DNA of 64,000 nt from Pectobacterium zantedeschiae (GCF_004137795.1 NZ_NWTM01000001.1:1849229-1913228), one strand, 5' to 3'; positions 38,137-47,810 are shown, counted from the stretch's first letter. A program made the numbers and translations. Notes: generated from the sequence alone by a model not told the origin.

Positions 38137-38268
38137 ATGCCGCAGCGTTATTTTTCAGACAAACATCCTATGGAAAAAAGCGCCTACCTTCACCGCGTTA
38201 GGACCCTTTGTCACGCGCTGAGCATGACCACGATCAGTAAATTAATTTTCTTTATCGGCGATTATTGA
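38137..38268 (+). CDS. Possible 43-residue small protein upstream of fdhF
   Basis: ATG at 38137 is preceded by AAAGAGG at good spacing and opens a 43-codon frame, starting MPQRYFSDKHPMEKSAYLH and ending KLIFFIGDY before TGA. It stops 65 bases before fdhF on the same strand. The C-terminal third is moderately hydrophobic. No family is recognised; it could be a leader peptide, a small protein or chance. Confidence 0.3.
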   Translation: MPQRYFSDKHPMEKSAYLHRVRTLCHALSMTTISKLIFFIGDY

Positions 38269-38333
38269 AGGTTAAACAACTGCATCCACACCTGCAGTTC
38301 TTACGATCCAAAATTTGGCTTTGGAGAACAATC

Positions 38334-40484
38334 ATGCAGAAAGTGCTTACCGTCTGCCCGTATTGTGGGTCAGGCTGCAAAATTAACCTGCTGGTAGAGA
38401 ACGGAAAAGTGGTTGGTGCTGAAGGGGCAAACGGCGTCACCAACGAAGGTGAGCTGTGTCTCAAAGGCTACTACGGCTGGGATTTTCTCAACGACACCAA
38501 GATTCTCACTCCTCGGTTGAAACAACCGCTGATTCGCCGTCAAAAAGGCGCGCCCTTTGAGGCAGTCTCCTGGGATGAAGCCATCGGCTTCGCCAGCTCT
38601 CGACTGAAAACCATCAAAGAGAAATACGGCGCTGAGTCGATTATGCATACGGGATCGTCACGCGGTCCCGGTAATGAAACCAACTACGTGATGCAGAAAT
38701 TTGCTCGAGCGGTAACGGGCAATAACAACGTCGACTGCTGCGCCCGACTCTGCCACGGCCCTTCGGTTGCCGGGCTACAGGTTACGCTGGGCAACGGCGC
38801 GATGAGTAACTCTATCTGCGAAATCGAAAAGACCGATTGTATCCTGATTTTTGGCTATAACGCCGCAGACTCGCACCCCATCGTGGCGCGTCGGATCCTG
38901 AAGGCCAAAGCGCGCGGAGCAAAAATCATCGTGTGCGACCCACGCCATATTGAAACCGCACGCATCGCCGATCTGTGGCTGCCGTTGAAAAACGGCTCCA
39001 ACATGGCGCTGGTCAACGCGTTTGCTAACGTGCTGATTAACGAAGGTCACTACGATAAAGCTTACGTCGCCCGCCATACCGAAGGCTTCGAGGAATTCCG
39101 CCAGACCGTCGCGAAATACACGCCCGAGTATGTCGCCGACATTACTGGTTTATCACCGACATTGATCCGAGACGCGATGCGGATATATGCCGCCGCGCCG
39201 TCCGCCACCATCCTGTGGGGGATGGGCGTGACTCAGTGGGGACAAGGCGTTGATGTGGTCAAAGGTCTGTCCGGTTTAGCCTTGCTGACCGGTAATTTAG
39301 GACGTCCGAACGTTGGCGTCGGGCCAGTACGTGGGCAAAACAATGTGCAGGGTGCCTGCGATATGGGTGCGTTGCCTAATATGTTCCCCGGTTATCAAAA
39401 CGTCACGGATAAGGCAACGCTGGCGAAATTCGCCGATGCCTGGGGCGTGCCTGAGCTCTCTGACAAAATTGGCTACTCGCTGACCGACCTCCCACACAAA
39501 ATAAAAGAAGGGAAAATCAGAGCCAATTACGTGATGGGCGAAGATCCACTGCAAACCGAGCCGGACCTGTCGATGCTGCGCGATGCGTTCAACGAACTGG
39601 AGTTGCTGATCGTACAAGATATCTTCATGACCAAAACCGCTGCCATTGCCGATGTTATTTTACCGGCAACATCCTGGGGCGAACACGAAGGGGTCTATAC
39701 CGCTGCTGATCGTGGATTCCAGCGTTTTTATAAAGCCGTAGAGCCCCAGGGCGATGTCAAACCCGACTGGGAAATCATCAGCCTGATGGCGACGGCACTC
39801 GGTTATCCGATGCACTATAACAATACGCAGGAGATCTGGGACGAACTGCGACAGCTATGCCCGCTGTATTACGGCGCAACCTACGAGAAAATGGCGGGGC
39901 TAGGCTATGTGCCGTGGCCATGTCTGACCGAAGACAGTCCCGGCACCCCGTGGCTGTACGCAGGCAATCACTTCGATCGCCCCGGTGGGAAAGGTCTGCT
40001 GTTAACCGCCGAATGGCGGCCGCCGATGGAACTGGTCGATGAAGATTACCCGCTGGTACTGTGCACCGTGCGAGAAGTTGGCCACTATTCCTGCCGCTCC
40101 ATGACGGGCAACTGCACCGCCCTACAAACGCTGGCAGATGAACCCGGCTATGTGCAGGTTAGCCCATATGACGCTGAACGTTTAGGGATACGCGATCAGC
40201 AACTGGCCTGGATCTCATCACGACGCGGTAAGGTTATTTCTCGCGTTGCCGTCAGCGAGCGTATCAATAAAGGTGCTGTCTACATGACTTACCAGTGGTG
40301 GATCGGCGCCTGCAATGAGCTAACACTGGATCATCTCGATCCGGTATCCAAAACGCCTGAATACAAACACTGCGCCGTTAAGCTAGAAGCCATTGACGAT
40401 CAACAGGCAGCAGAGAACTATGTACAGCAGGAATATAGCCAGTTGAAAGATCGCCTGCGTACCACCGCAGAAAACGTCAGCTAA
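38334..40484 (+). CDS. fdhF: Formate dehydrogenase-H-like molybdoenzyme with Cys in place of Sec
   Basis: A 716-residue cytoplasmic bis-MGD enzyme closely resembling E. coli FdhF. The 4Fe-4S ligands are Cys8, Cys11, Cys15 and Cys42 (VCPYCGSGCK ... ELCLKGYYGWDF). At residue 140, the position of the active-site selenocysteine of E. coli FdhF, the codon at 38751 is TGC and the motif reads CCARLCHGPSVAG. The protein therefore needs no selenocysteine machinery. TYQWWIGACNEL near the C-terminus matches FdhF. No hydrogenase or electron-transfer subunit is adjacent, so the partner is encoded elsewhere. The start is set by TTGGAG before ATG 38334. Confidence 0.92.
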   Translation: MQKVLTVCPYCGSGCKINLLVENGKVVGAEGANGVTNEGELCLKGYYGWDFLNDTKILTPRLKQPLIRRQKGAPFEAVSWDEAIGFASSRLKTIKEKYGAESIMHTGSSRGPGNETNYVMQKFARAVTGNNNVDCCARLCHGPSVAGLQVTLGNGAMSNSICEIEKTDCILIFGYNAADSHPIVARRILKAKARGAKIIVCDPRHIETARIADLWLPLKNGSNMALVNAFANVLINEGHYDKAYVARHTEGFEEFRQTVAKYTPEYVADITGLSPTLIRDAMRIYAAAPSATILWGMGVTQWGQGVDVVKGLSGLALLTGNLGRPNVGVGPVRGQNNVQGACDMGALPNMFPGYQNVTDKATLAKFADAWGVPELSDKIGYSLTDLPHKIKEGKIRANYVMGEDPLQTEPDLSMLRDAFNELELLIVQDIFMTKTAAIADVILPATSWGEHEGVYTAADRGFQRFYKAVEPQGDVKPDWEIISLMATALGYPMHYNNTQEIWDELRQLCPLYYGATYEKMAGLGYVPWPCLTEDSPGTPWLYAGNHFDRPGGKGLLLTAEWRPPMELVDEDYPLVLCTVREVGHYSCRSMTGNCTALQTLADEPGYVQVSPYDAERLGIRDQQLAWISSRRGKVISRVAVSERINKGAVYMTYQWWIGACNELTLDHLDPVSKTPEYKHCAVKLEAIDDQQAAENYVQQEYSQLKDRLRTTAENVS

Positions 40485-40501
40485 CCAATAGCGCCCCACT
40501 G

Positions 40502-40531
40502 AACCACCACGAACTCTTTTACGTGGTGGTT
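40502..40531 (+). terminator. Terminator after fdhF
   Basis: AACCACCACG and CGTGGTGGTT form a ten-base stem with a ten-base loop, followed by TCATCCTTTT. It lies 18 bases after the fdhF stop. Confidence 0.8.
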
Positions 40532-41265
40532 TCATCCTTTTCGATGCAAGGCTGTTTTGGCATGGTCAGAACACCATGAGTAAACGGCAATCTTTCCAGT
40601 GAAAGATATTAGTAACATTATTTTAAATAACTGATAACAGAAAGTTAAGCAGCAATGGACGTCATTTTAAATAACCGAAACACTGTAAATATTACAAAAA
40701 AGAAACAATTTGATTAATAATTACACTTTATTTTATATGATTTTACCAAACAAAATTATCAATAAATAAAAGTCACTATTAAAATAATTAAAAAACTAAT
40801 GTAATCAAGAAATGCGCTATATATCATTCTTTCGTTGATTGTTTCTTTATTACTACTTAGTTTTTAATCAATTGACCATGTATTTTATTGATGTAATCCA
40901 CCGCATCATTAGCAACACTAATTCAACACGTTACCCTACCTTCTCTCGCTCTGTAAAAATCAAATCAACATATTGTTTAATAAACAGTTAATGAAAATGA
41001 TGCCTTTTTCTCGCACTGCGCGCTACATCCCTATTTACCATTATAAGCGGTACGGATATGCATTTTTCGCATGACAAAGATCACAATTACATAACAATCC
41101 GCAGAAAAAAAATGTAAAAAGCAAGAATCGTTGTAATATCGGCGGGCAGACACAACACCCCAATAACAGGTCCGGGTGAGGGTTTGGTGTATTCAGGGAA
41201 ACCACCAGCCATCACGCGGCAATAATATTGTGTTGTCTGAATCAATTCATCAACATGAGGTTTAT
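40532..41265. other. Long AT-rich region upstream of the DAACS symporter
   Basis: About 730 bases, very AT-rich between 40,600 and 41,030, without any credible gene. It contains a CRP-like site (41070-41085) and a TAATAT -10-like hexamer at 41134-41139 ahead of the symporter gene. Otherwise I see nothing. Confidence 0.5.
41070..41085 (+). promoter_or_regulatory. CRP-like site upstream of the DAACS symporter
   Basis: CATGACAAAGATCACA matches TGTGA-N6-TCACA at 8 of 10 defined bases. It is centred about 190 bases before the start codon and roughly 68 bases before the start implied by TAATAT at 41134. Confidence 0.4.
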
Positions 41266-42573
41266 ATGCAAAGGCAGAAGTTACTTGTACAGATAGTCTT
41301 GGCTATCGTCCTGGGGATATTAATCGGATGGGCCTGCCATCAGTATCTTGATGGCAGTCGAGCAAAAGAAGTTGCATCTTATTTCAACATGGTTACCGAT
41401 ATCTTCCTGCGTCTGATTAAAATGATCATCGCGCCACTGGTCTTCGCTACGCTGGTTTCCGGCCTGGCAAGCATGGGAGGAAACTCTTCTGCCGTTGGCC
41501 GTATCGGTATGAAAGCCATGATCTGGTTTGTCAGCGCATCGTTCATTTCTCTGCTTATCGGTATGCTCTTCGCGAACCTGTTCCAGCCTGGTTCAGGCAT
41601 GAATCTCGACATCCCTGTACAACAGGTAGCTACTGGCCTGAATACAGACGGGTTTACGCTTAAGAGCTTCATCAGCCATATCTTCCCGAAAAGTATCGTA
41701 GAAGCGATGGCGAACAACGAAATCCTGCAAATTCTGGTTTTCTCTCTGTTCTTCGGTTCCGCGCTTGCCTATGTAAAAGGTAAAAACAAACACGCGACCA
41801 CGATCATTTCCATGATCGAAGAACTGACCAAAGTAATGTTCCGCGTGACCGACTACGTGATGGCACTGGCACCTATTGCTGTGTTTGCCGCAATCGCTTC
41901 CGCGATTACCACACAAGGTCTTGGACTGCTTTACGACTTCGGTAAACTGATCGGTGAGTTCTACCTCGGACTGGCTGTACTGTGGGGCGTTCTGTTCCTG
42001 GTTGGCTATTTGTTCCTGGGCAAAGCCATCATGACTCTGGCGAAACTGATTCGTGAACCGACCATGCTGGCCTTCGCTACCGCAAGTAGCGAGTCCGCTT
42101 ACCCGAAAACCATGGAAGCACTGACCAAATTCGGCGTACCGAAAAAAGTCACCAGCTTTGTGCTGCCACTCGGTTATTCGTTCAACCTTGATGGTTCCAT
42201 GATGTACCAGTCCTTTGCGATTCTGTTTATCGCACAGGCTTACAACATCGACCTAAGCATTACCCAGCAAATCCTGATCCTGCTGACGCTGATGATCACC
42301 AGTAAAGGGATGGCGGGCGTAGCGCGTGCTTCTATCGTGGTGGTTGCGGCAACGCTGCCAATGTTCAGCCTGCCGGAAGCCGGTATTCTGCTGATTATCG
42401 GTATCGACCAGTTCCTGGATATGGGCCGTACTGCAACTAACGTCATCGGTAACAGTATCTCTACCGCCGTTGTGGCCAGTCTGGAAAAAGACATCCGCGA
42501 TGATGATGAGGAAGACGCTGTTGACGAAGTCGTCGCCTATCAGGAACCTCAGCAGGCAACGCAAAATAGCTAA
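41266..42573 (+). CDS. DAACS-family dicarboxylate/amino-acid:cation symporter
   Basis: A 435-residue membrane protein with the family signatures TASSESAYPKTMEALTKFG, LGYSFNLDGSMMYQSFAILFIAQ and IDQFLDMGRTATNVIGNS. It resembles GltP/DctA but is clearly distinct from both and from the gltP gene in this window. ATGAGG precedes ATG 41266; the longer frame starting at 41176 has no support. The C-terminal tail is rich in acidic residues and glutamine. An aspartate/glutamate-type racemase 1.2 kb downstream suggests an acidic amino acid or C4-dicarboxylate as substrate. Confidence 0.87.
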   Translation: MQRQKLLVQIVLAIVLGILIGWACHQYLDGSRAKEVASYFNMVTDIFLRLIKMIIAPLVFATLVSGLASMGGNSSAVGRIGMKAMIWFVSASFISLLIGMLFANLFQPGSGMNLDIPVQQVATGLNTDGFTLKSFISHIFPKSIVEAMANNEILQILVFSLFFGSALAYVKGKNKHATTIISMIEELTKVMFRVTDYVMALAPIAVFAAIASAITTQGLGLLYDFGKLIGEFYLGLAVLWGVLFLVGYLFLGKAIMTLAKLIREPTMLAFATASSESAYPKTMEALTKFGVPKKVTSFVLPLGYSFNLDGSMMYQSFAILFIAQAYNIDLSITQQILILLTLMITSKGMAGVARASIVVVAATLPMFSLPEAGILLIIGIDQFLDMGRTATNVIGNSISTAVVASLEKDIRDDDEEDAVDEVVAYQEPQQATQNS

Positions 42574-42593
42574 TGCTAAATGAGTGTTTCATC

Positions 42594-42621
42594 ATAGCGG
42601 CCTTCGGGCCGCTATTTTTTT
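42594..42621 (+). terminator. Terminator after the DAACS symporter gene
   Basis: ATAGCGGCC-TTCG-GGCCGCTAT with a TTCG tetraloop and seven Ts. This is a textbook intrinsic terminator. Confidence 0.93.
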
Positions 42622-42656
42622 GTCTCTCGTAAGCACAATCCATGCTATCGCAACGT

Positions 42657-43559
42657 TTATAGTCCAGACGTCGATGACAGCCCTTTCATATAGCGCCAGA
42701 ATTTCTCAGAAGCCACATTCAGCCGCGCATCAAGGCGGTACAGATAAACCCCCATGCGGATCACGGCATTCTCCATACTGAGGATTGTCAGCTCTTTGTT
42801 TTTCAACTCTTCCTGAATCGAATAGTCCGGCAGCCAGGCAATGCCATACCCTTTCTTTGTCATACGTTTGAGCAAGTCGCTCATGGAAGAAACAAAATTA
42901 ACGGTGAACTTATCGCTATCAACGCTGGATAAGTAACGGCTGACCTGACGCCCCATGTAGCTTGTCTCGGTATAATTGAGCAACGGCACCGATGAGGCGC
43001 TCACATCAAACAGTGGTTTTCCTGCACTGTCGCACGCACAGACAGGATAAAGCCGGGATTCGAGTATCTTCTCGTGCATAAAGGGTTCTCCCATCAGATC
43101 CTCATTGTAAAATGAGAAAATGAAGTCGCTGCGCCCTTCTTTAAGATTCAGCACCGCTTCATCTACATCGATCGATTCGACATAGAAGATTTTTTCCTGC
43201 GGATCTGGCACGTCTTTTAACAGCTCCGGCATGATAAACACTGACAGCGAATGTGCTGCGGCAATAGTGATCTTATTTTTGTAATTATCCCCGCCGTGCA
43301 GCTTATTGAGTTGATACTCCAAATCGTCCAGCGTATTGCGGATATAGGCGTGGAACACGCGCCCCTGTTCGGTTAATTGCAGTGGTAGCGCACTGCGGTC
43401 GAAAATATCAAACCCGACCGCCGCTTCCAGCGCCTGAATACGCCGACTAAATGAAGATTGTGAGATATTCCGCTTCTCGGCAGCCAGCGTAAAACTCCGG
43501 TGCTCTTCCAGCACGATAAAGTCATAGAGCCACTTGGTTTCGATATTGTTCAGCATCAC
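42657..43559 (-). CDS. HypT/YjiE-like LysR regulator
   Basis: A 300-residue LysR-type regulator. The N-terminus NNIETKWLYDFIVLEEHRSFT, the HTH text SQSSFSRRIQALEAAVG and the effector-domain strings ITIAAAHSLS and FYVESIDVDEAV match E. coli YjiE (HypT/QseD), which responds to hypochlorite by methionine oxidation. It lacks the short cysteine-bearing N-terminal extension of the E. coli protein. It is divergent from the racemase gene and convergent with the symporter gene, so it may have a local amino-acid role instead of, or besides, oxidative stress. Confidence 0.8.
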   Translation of the reverse strand: MMLNNIETKWLYDFIVLEEHRSFTLAAEKRNISQSSFSRRIQALEAAVGFDIFDRSALPLQLTEQGRVFHAYIRNTLDDLEYQLNKLHGGDNYKNKITIAAAHSLSVFIMPELLKDVPDPQEKIFYVESIDVDEAVLNLKEGRSDFIFSFYNEDLMGEPFMHEKILESRLYPVCACDSAGKPLFDVSASSVPLLNYTETSYMGRQVSRYLSSVDSDKFTVNFVSSMSDLLKRMTKKGYGIAWLPDYSIQEELKNKELTILSMENAVIRMGVYLYRLDARLNVASEKFWRYMKGLSSTSGL

Positions 43560-43778
43560 CCTTCACTCAACATACTCAGCATCATGTTTTCGTTCCCCAT
43601 GCTCGCGTTTTACATCGCTAACAAAGGTTCTTCCCACTGGACGTCGTTAAACCCAGTAAAAGCATAGGGATGCCAATAGTTATGCAAATCATACATAGCA
43701 GATGGGAATTTAGCAATTCACATTACCCAACAGTATGCGATTATCCTTTTAATTTCATAATGCTACAGGGTTAACAGC

Positions 43779-44495
43779 ATGAACAGTCTCGTGGGAATTC
43801 TTGGTGGTATGGGGCCGGGCGCCACCGTCGATGCGATGCAAAAACTGATCAAAAACACACCAGCGTATCGGGATCAAGACCACATTCCAATGATTGCGGT
43901 TTCTATTCCTGATATCCCTGACAGAACACAGTGCATTCTTCAGCACAGCGCTTCACCGTTGGGTAAGATGCTGCAATATATGAAAATTCTCGAAAATGCA
44001 GGCGCTGAGTGCATCATTATCCCGTGTAATACCGCACATTATTGGTTTAATGAATTAAAACAACAGTGCCGCGTGGAAATGATCAGCATTATTGATGTGA
44101 CCTGTCAGGCGATTAAGAACGCCAATACAACACGCGTCGGGTTATTAGCGACGACGGCGACAGTCAAAGCAAGAATTTATCAGGACAACCTGAGCGTCGA
44201 TAATATTGAATGCTACACGCCGGATGATGCAGACCAACACCAGGTAATGGAAAGTATCTACGCCTATAAATCCGGTGATATTGCCGGGGCCTATAGCATG
44301 CTGTCACCAGTAAAAGATCGCTTGTTACAGGCCGGTGTCGAGAAAATCATTTTAGGTTGCACCGAGCTTCCACTGATTCTGGAACAGGAAATCAGAACGT
44401 CACCGCAACACTATGTCGATGCGACGGAAGAGTTAATCAAGAAAACAGTCGAGTGGTATTTTACCCACTCACCCAAAAACGAAATTGCCGCCTGA
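43779..44495 (+). CDS. Aspartate/glutamate-type racemase
   Basis: A 238-residue cofactor-independent racemase: VGILGGMGPGATVDAMQKLI, first catalytic cysteine in IIPCNTAHYW, second in IILGCTELPLIL. It shares its length and the run RDQDH(I/V)P with the racemase at 12977, so the two are paralogues. It is divergent from a HypT-like regulator and close to an acidic-amino-acid-type symporter, which supports aspartate or glutamate as the substrate. A good leader and start at 43779 are assumed from alignment to its paralogue. Confidence 0.85.
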   Translation: MNSLVGILGGMGPGATVDAMQKLIKNTPAYRDQDHIPMIAVSIPDIPDRTQCILQHSASPLGKMLQYMKILENAGAECIIIPCNTAHYWFNELKQQCRVEMISIIDVTCQAIKNANTTRVGLLATTATVKARIYQDNLSVDNIECYTPDDADQHQVMESIYAYKSGDIAGAYSMLSPVKDRLLQAGVEKIILGCTELPLILEQEIRTSPQHYVDATEELIKKTVEWYFTHSPKNEIAA

Positions 44496-44511
44496 CGCCG
44501 CACAAAGAAAA

Positions 44512-45882
44512 TCACTCCTGCAATTCACTGCCGCCAAGCGCTACGGCAAGATCGTTGGCGGCTTGCAGCCTCTGCTGCCACAATGTGCTGGATGCCAACT
44601 CCGTGCTATAAAACACACTTTGTGCGTTTAACAAGCGCGGTAAGTCATCGGCCCCCGCTCTATAGCGGCTTTCTGCAAGCCGCAACGAGTCCTGCGCCGC
44701 AGCCAATTGCGCATCTTGCCAGTGCTGCTGTTGCTGAAAATTAAGAATAGTGTGTAGCGCAGTTTCGACTTCACCAAACGCAGTCAACAGCGTTTCACGG
44801 TAAGTGTTAACCGCCATTTTTCGGTTAATTAAGGCGAGACGCTGGTTATCAACACGTGCAGCTCGATCCCAAATTGGTAACGAGATCTCCAGACCACTCC
44901 CCCATCCTGGGGCTAACCGAAATAACTGATTTAGCGCCGTAGCACTCAGGCTGGAAGTCGCCGATAGGGAAACCGAAGGAAACATCGCCGCTCGTGCGGC
45001 ATCAATATTGGCACCTGCGGCAATCAATTTGGCTTCAGCACTTAATAAGTCAGGGCGTTTGCTCATAAGCTCCGCAGGAAAACCGGTGCCAATCTCAGGG
45101 ATACGCAGATCCTCAATATTTTGTCTGAGCGGCATGAGTTCCTGTGGTGCTCTATCGAGTAGCATCGCCAGCGTTTTACTCACCAGTAAAGATTGTTGAT
45201 GCAGTTGCAAAAGCATGGTCTCCATTCCCGCAACAAAAGATTGTTGCTGAGCAAGGTCAAGTCTCGCGACAGCACCAGCACGGTATTTCGTTTCCACCAA
45301 GGCAAGCAGCCTGCGGCTAATGGCTAGGTTCTGCTCAGCCAACGTTATCTGATTACGGATACCGAGAAGCGTTAAATACTGGGTAATCACCGACGATCGC
45401 AACATTAATGCGGTCGCAGCAACATCATAGGATGCAGCTCGCCACAGCGCTTCATTACTATAAGATGCGGCGCGTTTCGCTCCCCACACATCGGCAGAAT
45501 AAGATAACGACACGCTGGTTCCATAACTCTTGTTGCGCTGATGCTCTCCCCAAACACCCGAAAGGTTTTTAGAAAATGCACTATTAACTTCTGGCGTTTT
45601 CGACATCTGGCTACTCTGCCATTGGATGCGGGCTTGCTCCATATTCTGGCGAACATTATCGAGATTACGATTGGCCAACAATGCCCCTTCCAGCAACGCG
45701 TTCAGTTCTTGACTACCAAAAGCCTTCCACCACGCCTTAGCAGGCGGTTTCAGTACTGAAGCGGCATCAGTTGACCAGGTATCTGGCAACTCAGAGGCAG
45801 CATCATCAGGAATCGGCAGCAGTGTACAACCAGCACACAGCATCGCCGAGGCTAAATAGCTGACTTTCGTTACCGCCTTCAT
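44512..45882 (-). CDS. Outer-membrane efflux lipoprotein of the MacAB-type exporter
   Basis: A 456-residue TolC/NodT-family channel subunit. The lipobox LCAGC gives a lipidated cysteine at about residue 19, and two outer-membrane-efflux repeats follow, with the conserved WWKAFGSQELNALLEGAL near the start and ELMSKRPDLLSAEAKLIAAG in the middle. Its ATG overlaps the stop of the MacB-like gene by four bases, so the exporter is a single operon that brings its own channel, as in PvdRT-OpmQ of Pseudomonas. Confidence 0.9.
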   Translation of the reverse strand: MKAVTKVSYLASAMLCAGCTLLPIPDDAASELPDTWSTDAASVLKPPAKAWWKAFGSQELNALLEGALLANRNLDNVRQNMEQARIQWQSSQMSKTPEVNSAFSKNLSGVWGEHQRNKSYGTSVSLSYSADVWGAKRAASYSNEALWRAASYDVAATALMLRSSVITQYLTLLGIRNQITLAEQNLAISRRLLALVETKYRAGAVARLDLAQQQSFVAGMETMLLQLHQQSLLVSKTLAMLLDRAPQELMPLRQNIEDLRIPEIGTGFPAELMSKRPDLLSAEAKLIAAGANIDAARAAMFPSVSLSATSSLSATALNQLFRLAPGWGSGLEISLPIWDRAARVDNQRLALINRKMAVNTYRETLLTAFGEVETALHTILNFQQQQHWQDAQLAAAQDSLRLAESRYRAGADDLPRLLNAQSVFYSTELASSTLWQQRLQAANDLAVALGGSELQE

Positions 45883-47810
45883 TCCTGATTCAAGGCCATA
45901 ACGGGATCGAGCCGTGCCGCTTTACGAGCGGGTAAGTAGCCAAACAGAAGCCCGGTGGCAATTGCACTAAAAAAGGAGAACAAGGCAGGGAAAAAACCCA
46001 GTTGTACGGGTTTACCGAATGTGTGAACAATTTGAGCAAGAAAGCATCCTGCCAGTAACCCTACAACGCCACCACTCAACGCCAGAATGACGGCTTCCCA
46101 TAGAAACTGGAACTGAATATCCTGCTGTCTAGCCCCCACGGCAAGACGAATACCGATCTCCCGTGTACGTTCAGCGACAGACATTAACATCACGTTCATC
46201 ACGCCAATTCCGCCCACTAGCAATGAAATAGCCGCAATGGAACCCAGCATGGCAGTCATGATATCCATCGACTCTTCCTGAGAACGCAAAATAGCCGCTC
46301 GATTGATGATGGTGAAATCAGGCCGCTGATGACGCGCTGTCAGCAGGTCATTAACCTCGCGTTCCACGCTTCTTACCGTTTGTAAAGAGCGAGCCTTCAA
46401 TGTCACGCTATCGATGTTCTGACGCCCGATTACACGTAAACGCCCCGCACCAAAAGGCACGATAACCGCCTGATCAAGGTTACCGTTCATATCGGCCCCG
46501 CCTTGTTCAGCCAGTATTCCTACCACCGTGAATGGAATGTTGTTCAATAAAATGTCGCGGCCAACCACATTTCCAGCCGGAAAGATGCGCTGAGCAACCT
46601 CTGACCCCAACACAGTAACCGACATATTCGCATATTCGTGCAAAGGCATGATAAACGTCCCTGCACGTAGCCCCCAGTTGTTGACCGACATCGCCTCAGT
46701 AGTCGTAGCAATAACGGAGCTTTTTAAATTAAATGCCCCCTGCCGCACCGTGGCTTGCCCTGTCAGCATGGGAACTACCGCATCAACATCTGGTAACCGT
46801 TTGAGCGCCTCAATGTCTGAATCAGTGATACGACCCGCAACCATATCGGCATCAATGCTCTGCGGAATGACGGTCATTAACGTACTGCCCAGCCGCGATA
46901 AGGTTTTTGACATTTCTTGTCGGGCCCCTTCTCCTATCCCGAGCATCACGAGAATAGAAGCAATGCCGATGGCAATACCCAACAGCGTCAACGCACTTCG
47001 CAATGGAGAGAACAGCAGAGTCCGCCAAGCCTGACCCAATAATGTATAACGGTCGGTTTTCCCTCGCTCCGTAACAGGCTGATACGTGCGTGTTGCAACC
47101 GCCGGAGAGGAAACCGCACGGACGGTATCAGAAACGATGCGCCCATCGCGCAATTCGATAACACGGCGGGCGCGGTTCGCCACATCCGGGTTATGTGTCA
47201 CTAAAATAACGGTTCTCCCCGAGGCTGCTAGCGTCTCTAATAACGCCAGTACCGACTCACCGTTAGCACTATCAAGCGCACCTGTCGGTTCATCAGCTAG
47301 CAACACCTCCCCGCCGTTTATCAGTGCTCGGGCAATAGACACACGCTGTTGTTGCCCCCCCGAAAGCTGCTCTGGTTTGTAGGCAAGGCGATCGAATAAC
47401 GAAAGCTGTTCTAATAATGTCTGTGCATGTTCATGACGCAACCTTTTTTCCAGGCCGGAATAGACCGCAGGGAGCTCAACATTTTCCTGCGCACTAATCC
47501 CTGGAATAAGAAAGTAACGCTGGAATACGAAACCAAAAACGGTGCGGCGAAGTTGTGATAATTGGTCAGTGCTTAACTGGGAAATATCCTGCCCGGCAAA
47601 GCGGTAAACGCCCTGAGTTGCGCGGTCTAAAGCACCAAGGATGTGCATGAGTGTAGACTTCCCCGATCCAGATGGACCAATCAGGGCAACAAACTCACCG
47701 GCATTGATAGTCAGGTTGATATCTTGCAGTACGCTAACGTAACCTCGAGCATCGTCACCATACTGTTTGCCAACACCAGATAAGCTGATTAGAGGAGGAT
47801 GATTTACCAT
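45879..47810 (-). CDS. MacB-like ABC exporter (ATPase-permease fusion)
   Basis: A 643-residue fusion. The N-terminal ATPase (about residues 5-230) has Walker [10 protein letters not shown], signature LSGGQQQR and Walker B VLLADEPTGALD. A linker leads to an FtsX-type membrane part with one helix near 275, a large periplasmic domain and three C-terminal helices (ISLLVGGIGVMNVMLMSVAERT, REIGIRLAVGARQQDI). QRYFLIPGISAQENVELPAVY is typical of MacB. MacB transporters push substrates from the periplasm through the channel, for example folded peptides or siderophores. It overlaps the neighbouring exporter genes at both ends. Confidence 0.92.
   Translation of the reverse strand: MVNHPPLISLSGVGKQYGDDARGYVSVLQDINLTINAGEFVALIGPSGSGKSTLMHILGALDRATQGVYRFAGQDISQLSTDQLSQLRRTVFGFVFQRYFLIPGISAQENVELPAVYSGLEKRLRHEHAQTLLEQLSLFDRLAYKPEQLSGGQQQRVSIARALINGGEVLLADEPTGALDSANGESVLALLETLAASGRTVILVTHNPDVANRARRVIELRDGRIVSDTVRAVSSPAVATRTYQPVTERGKTDRYTLLGQAWRTLLFSPLRSALTLLGIAIGIASILVMLGIGEGARQEMSKTLSRLGSTLMTVIPQSIDADMVAGRITDSDIEALKRLPDVDAVVPMLTGQATVRQGAFNLKSSVIATTTEAMSVNNWGLRAGTFIMPLHEYANMSVTVLGSEVAQRIFPAGNVVGRDILLNNIPFTVVGILAEQGGADMNGNLDQAVIVPFGAGRLRVIGRQNIDSVTLKARSLQTVRSVEREVNDLLTARHQRPDFTIINRAAILRSQEESMDIMTAMLGSIAAISLLVGGIGVMNVMLMSVAERTREIGIRLAVGARQQDIQFQFLWEAVILALSGGVVGLLAGCFLAQIVHTFGKPVQLGFFPALFSFFSAIATGLLFGYLPARKAARLDPVMALNQE

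Noticed and set aside
41266-42573. DctA or a second GltP
   Set aside because: It belongs to the same family, but its N-terminus and several motif regions differ clearly from both, so I kept a family-level name.
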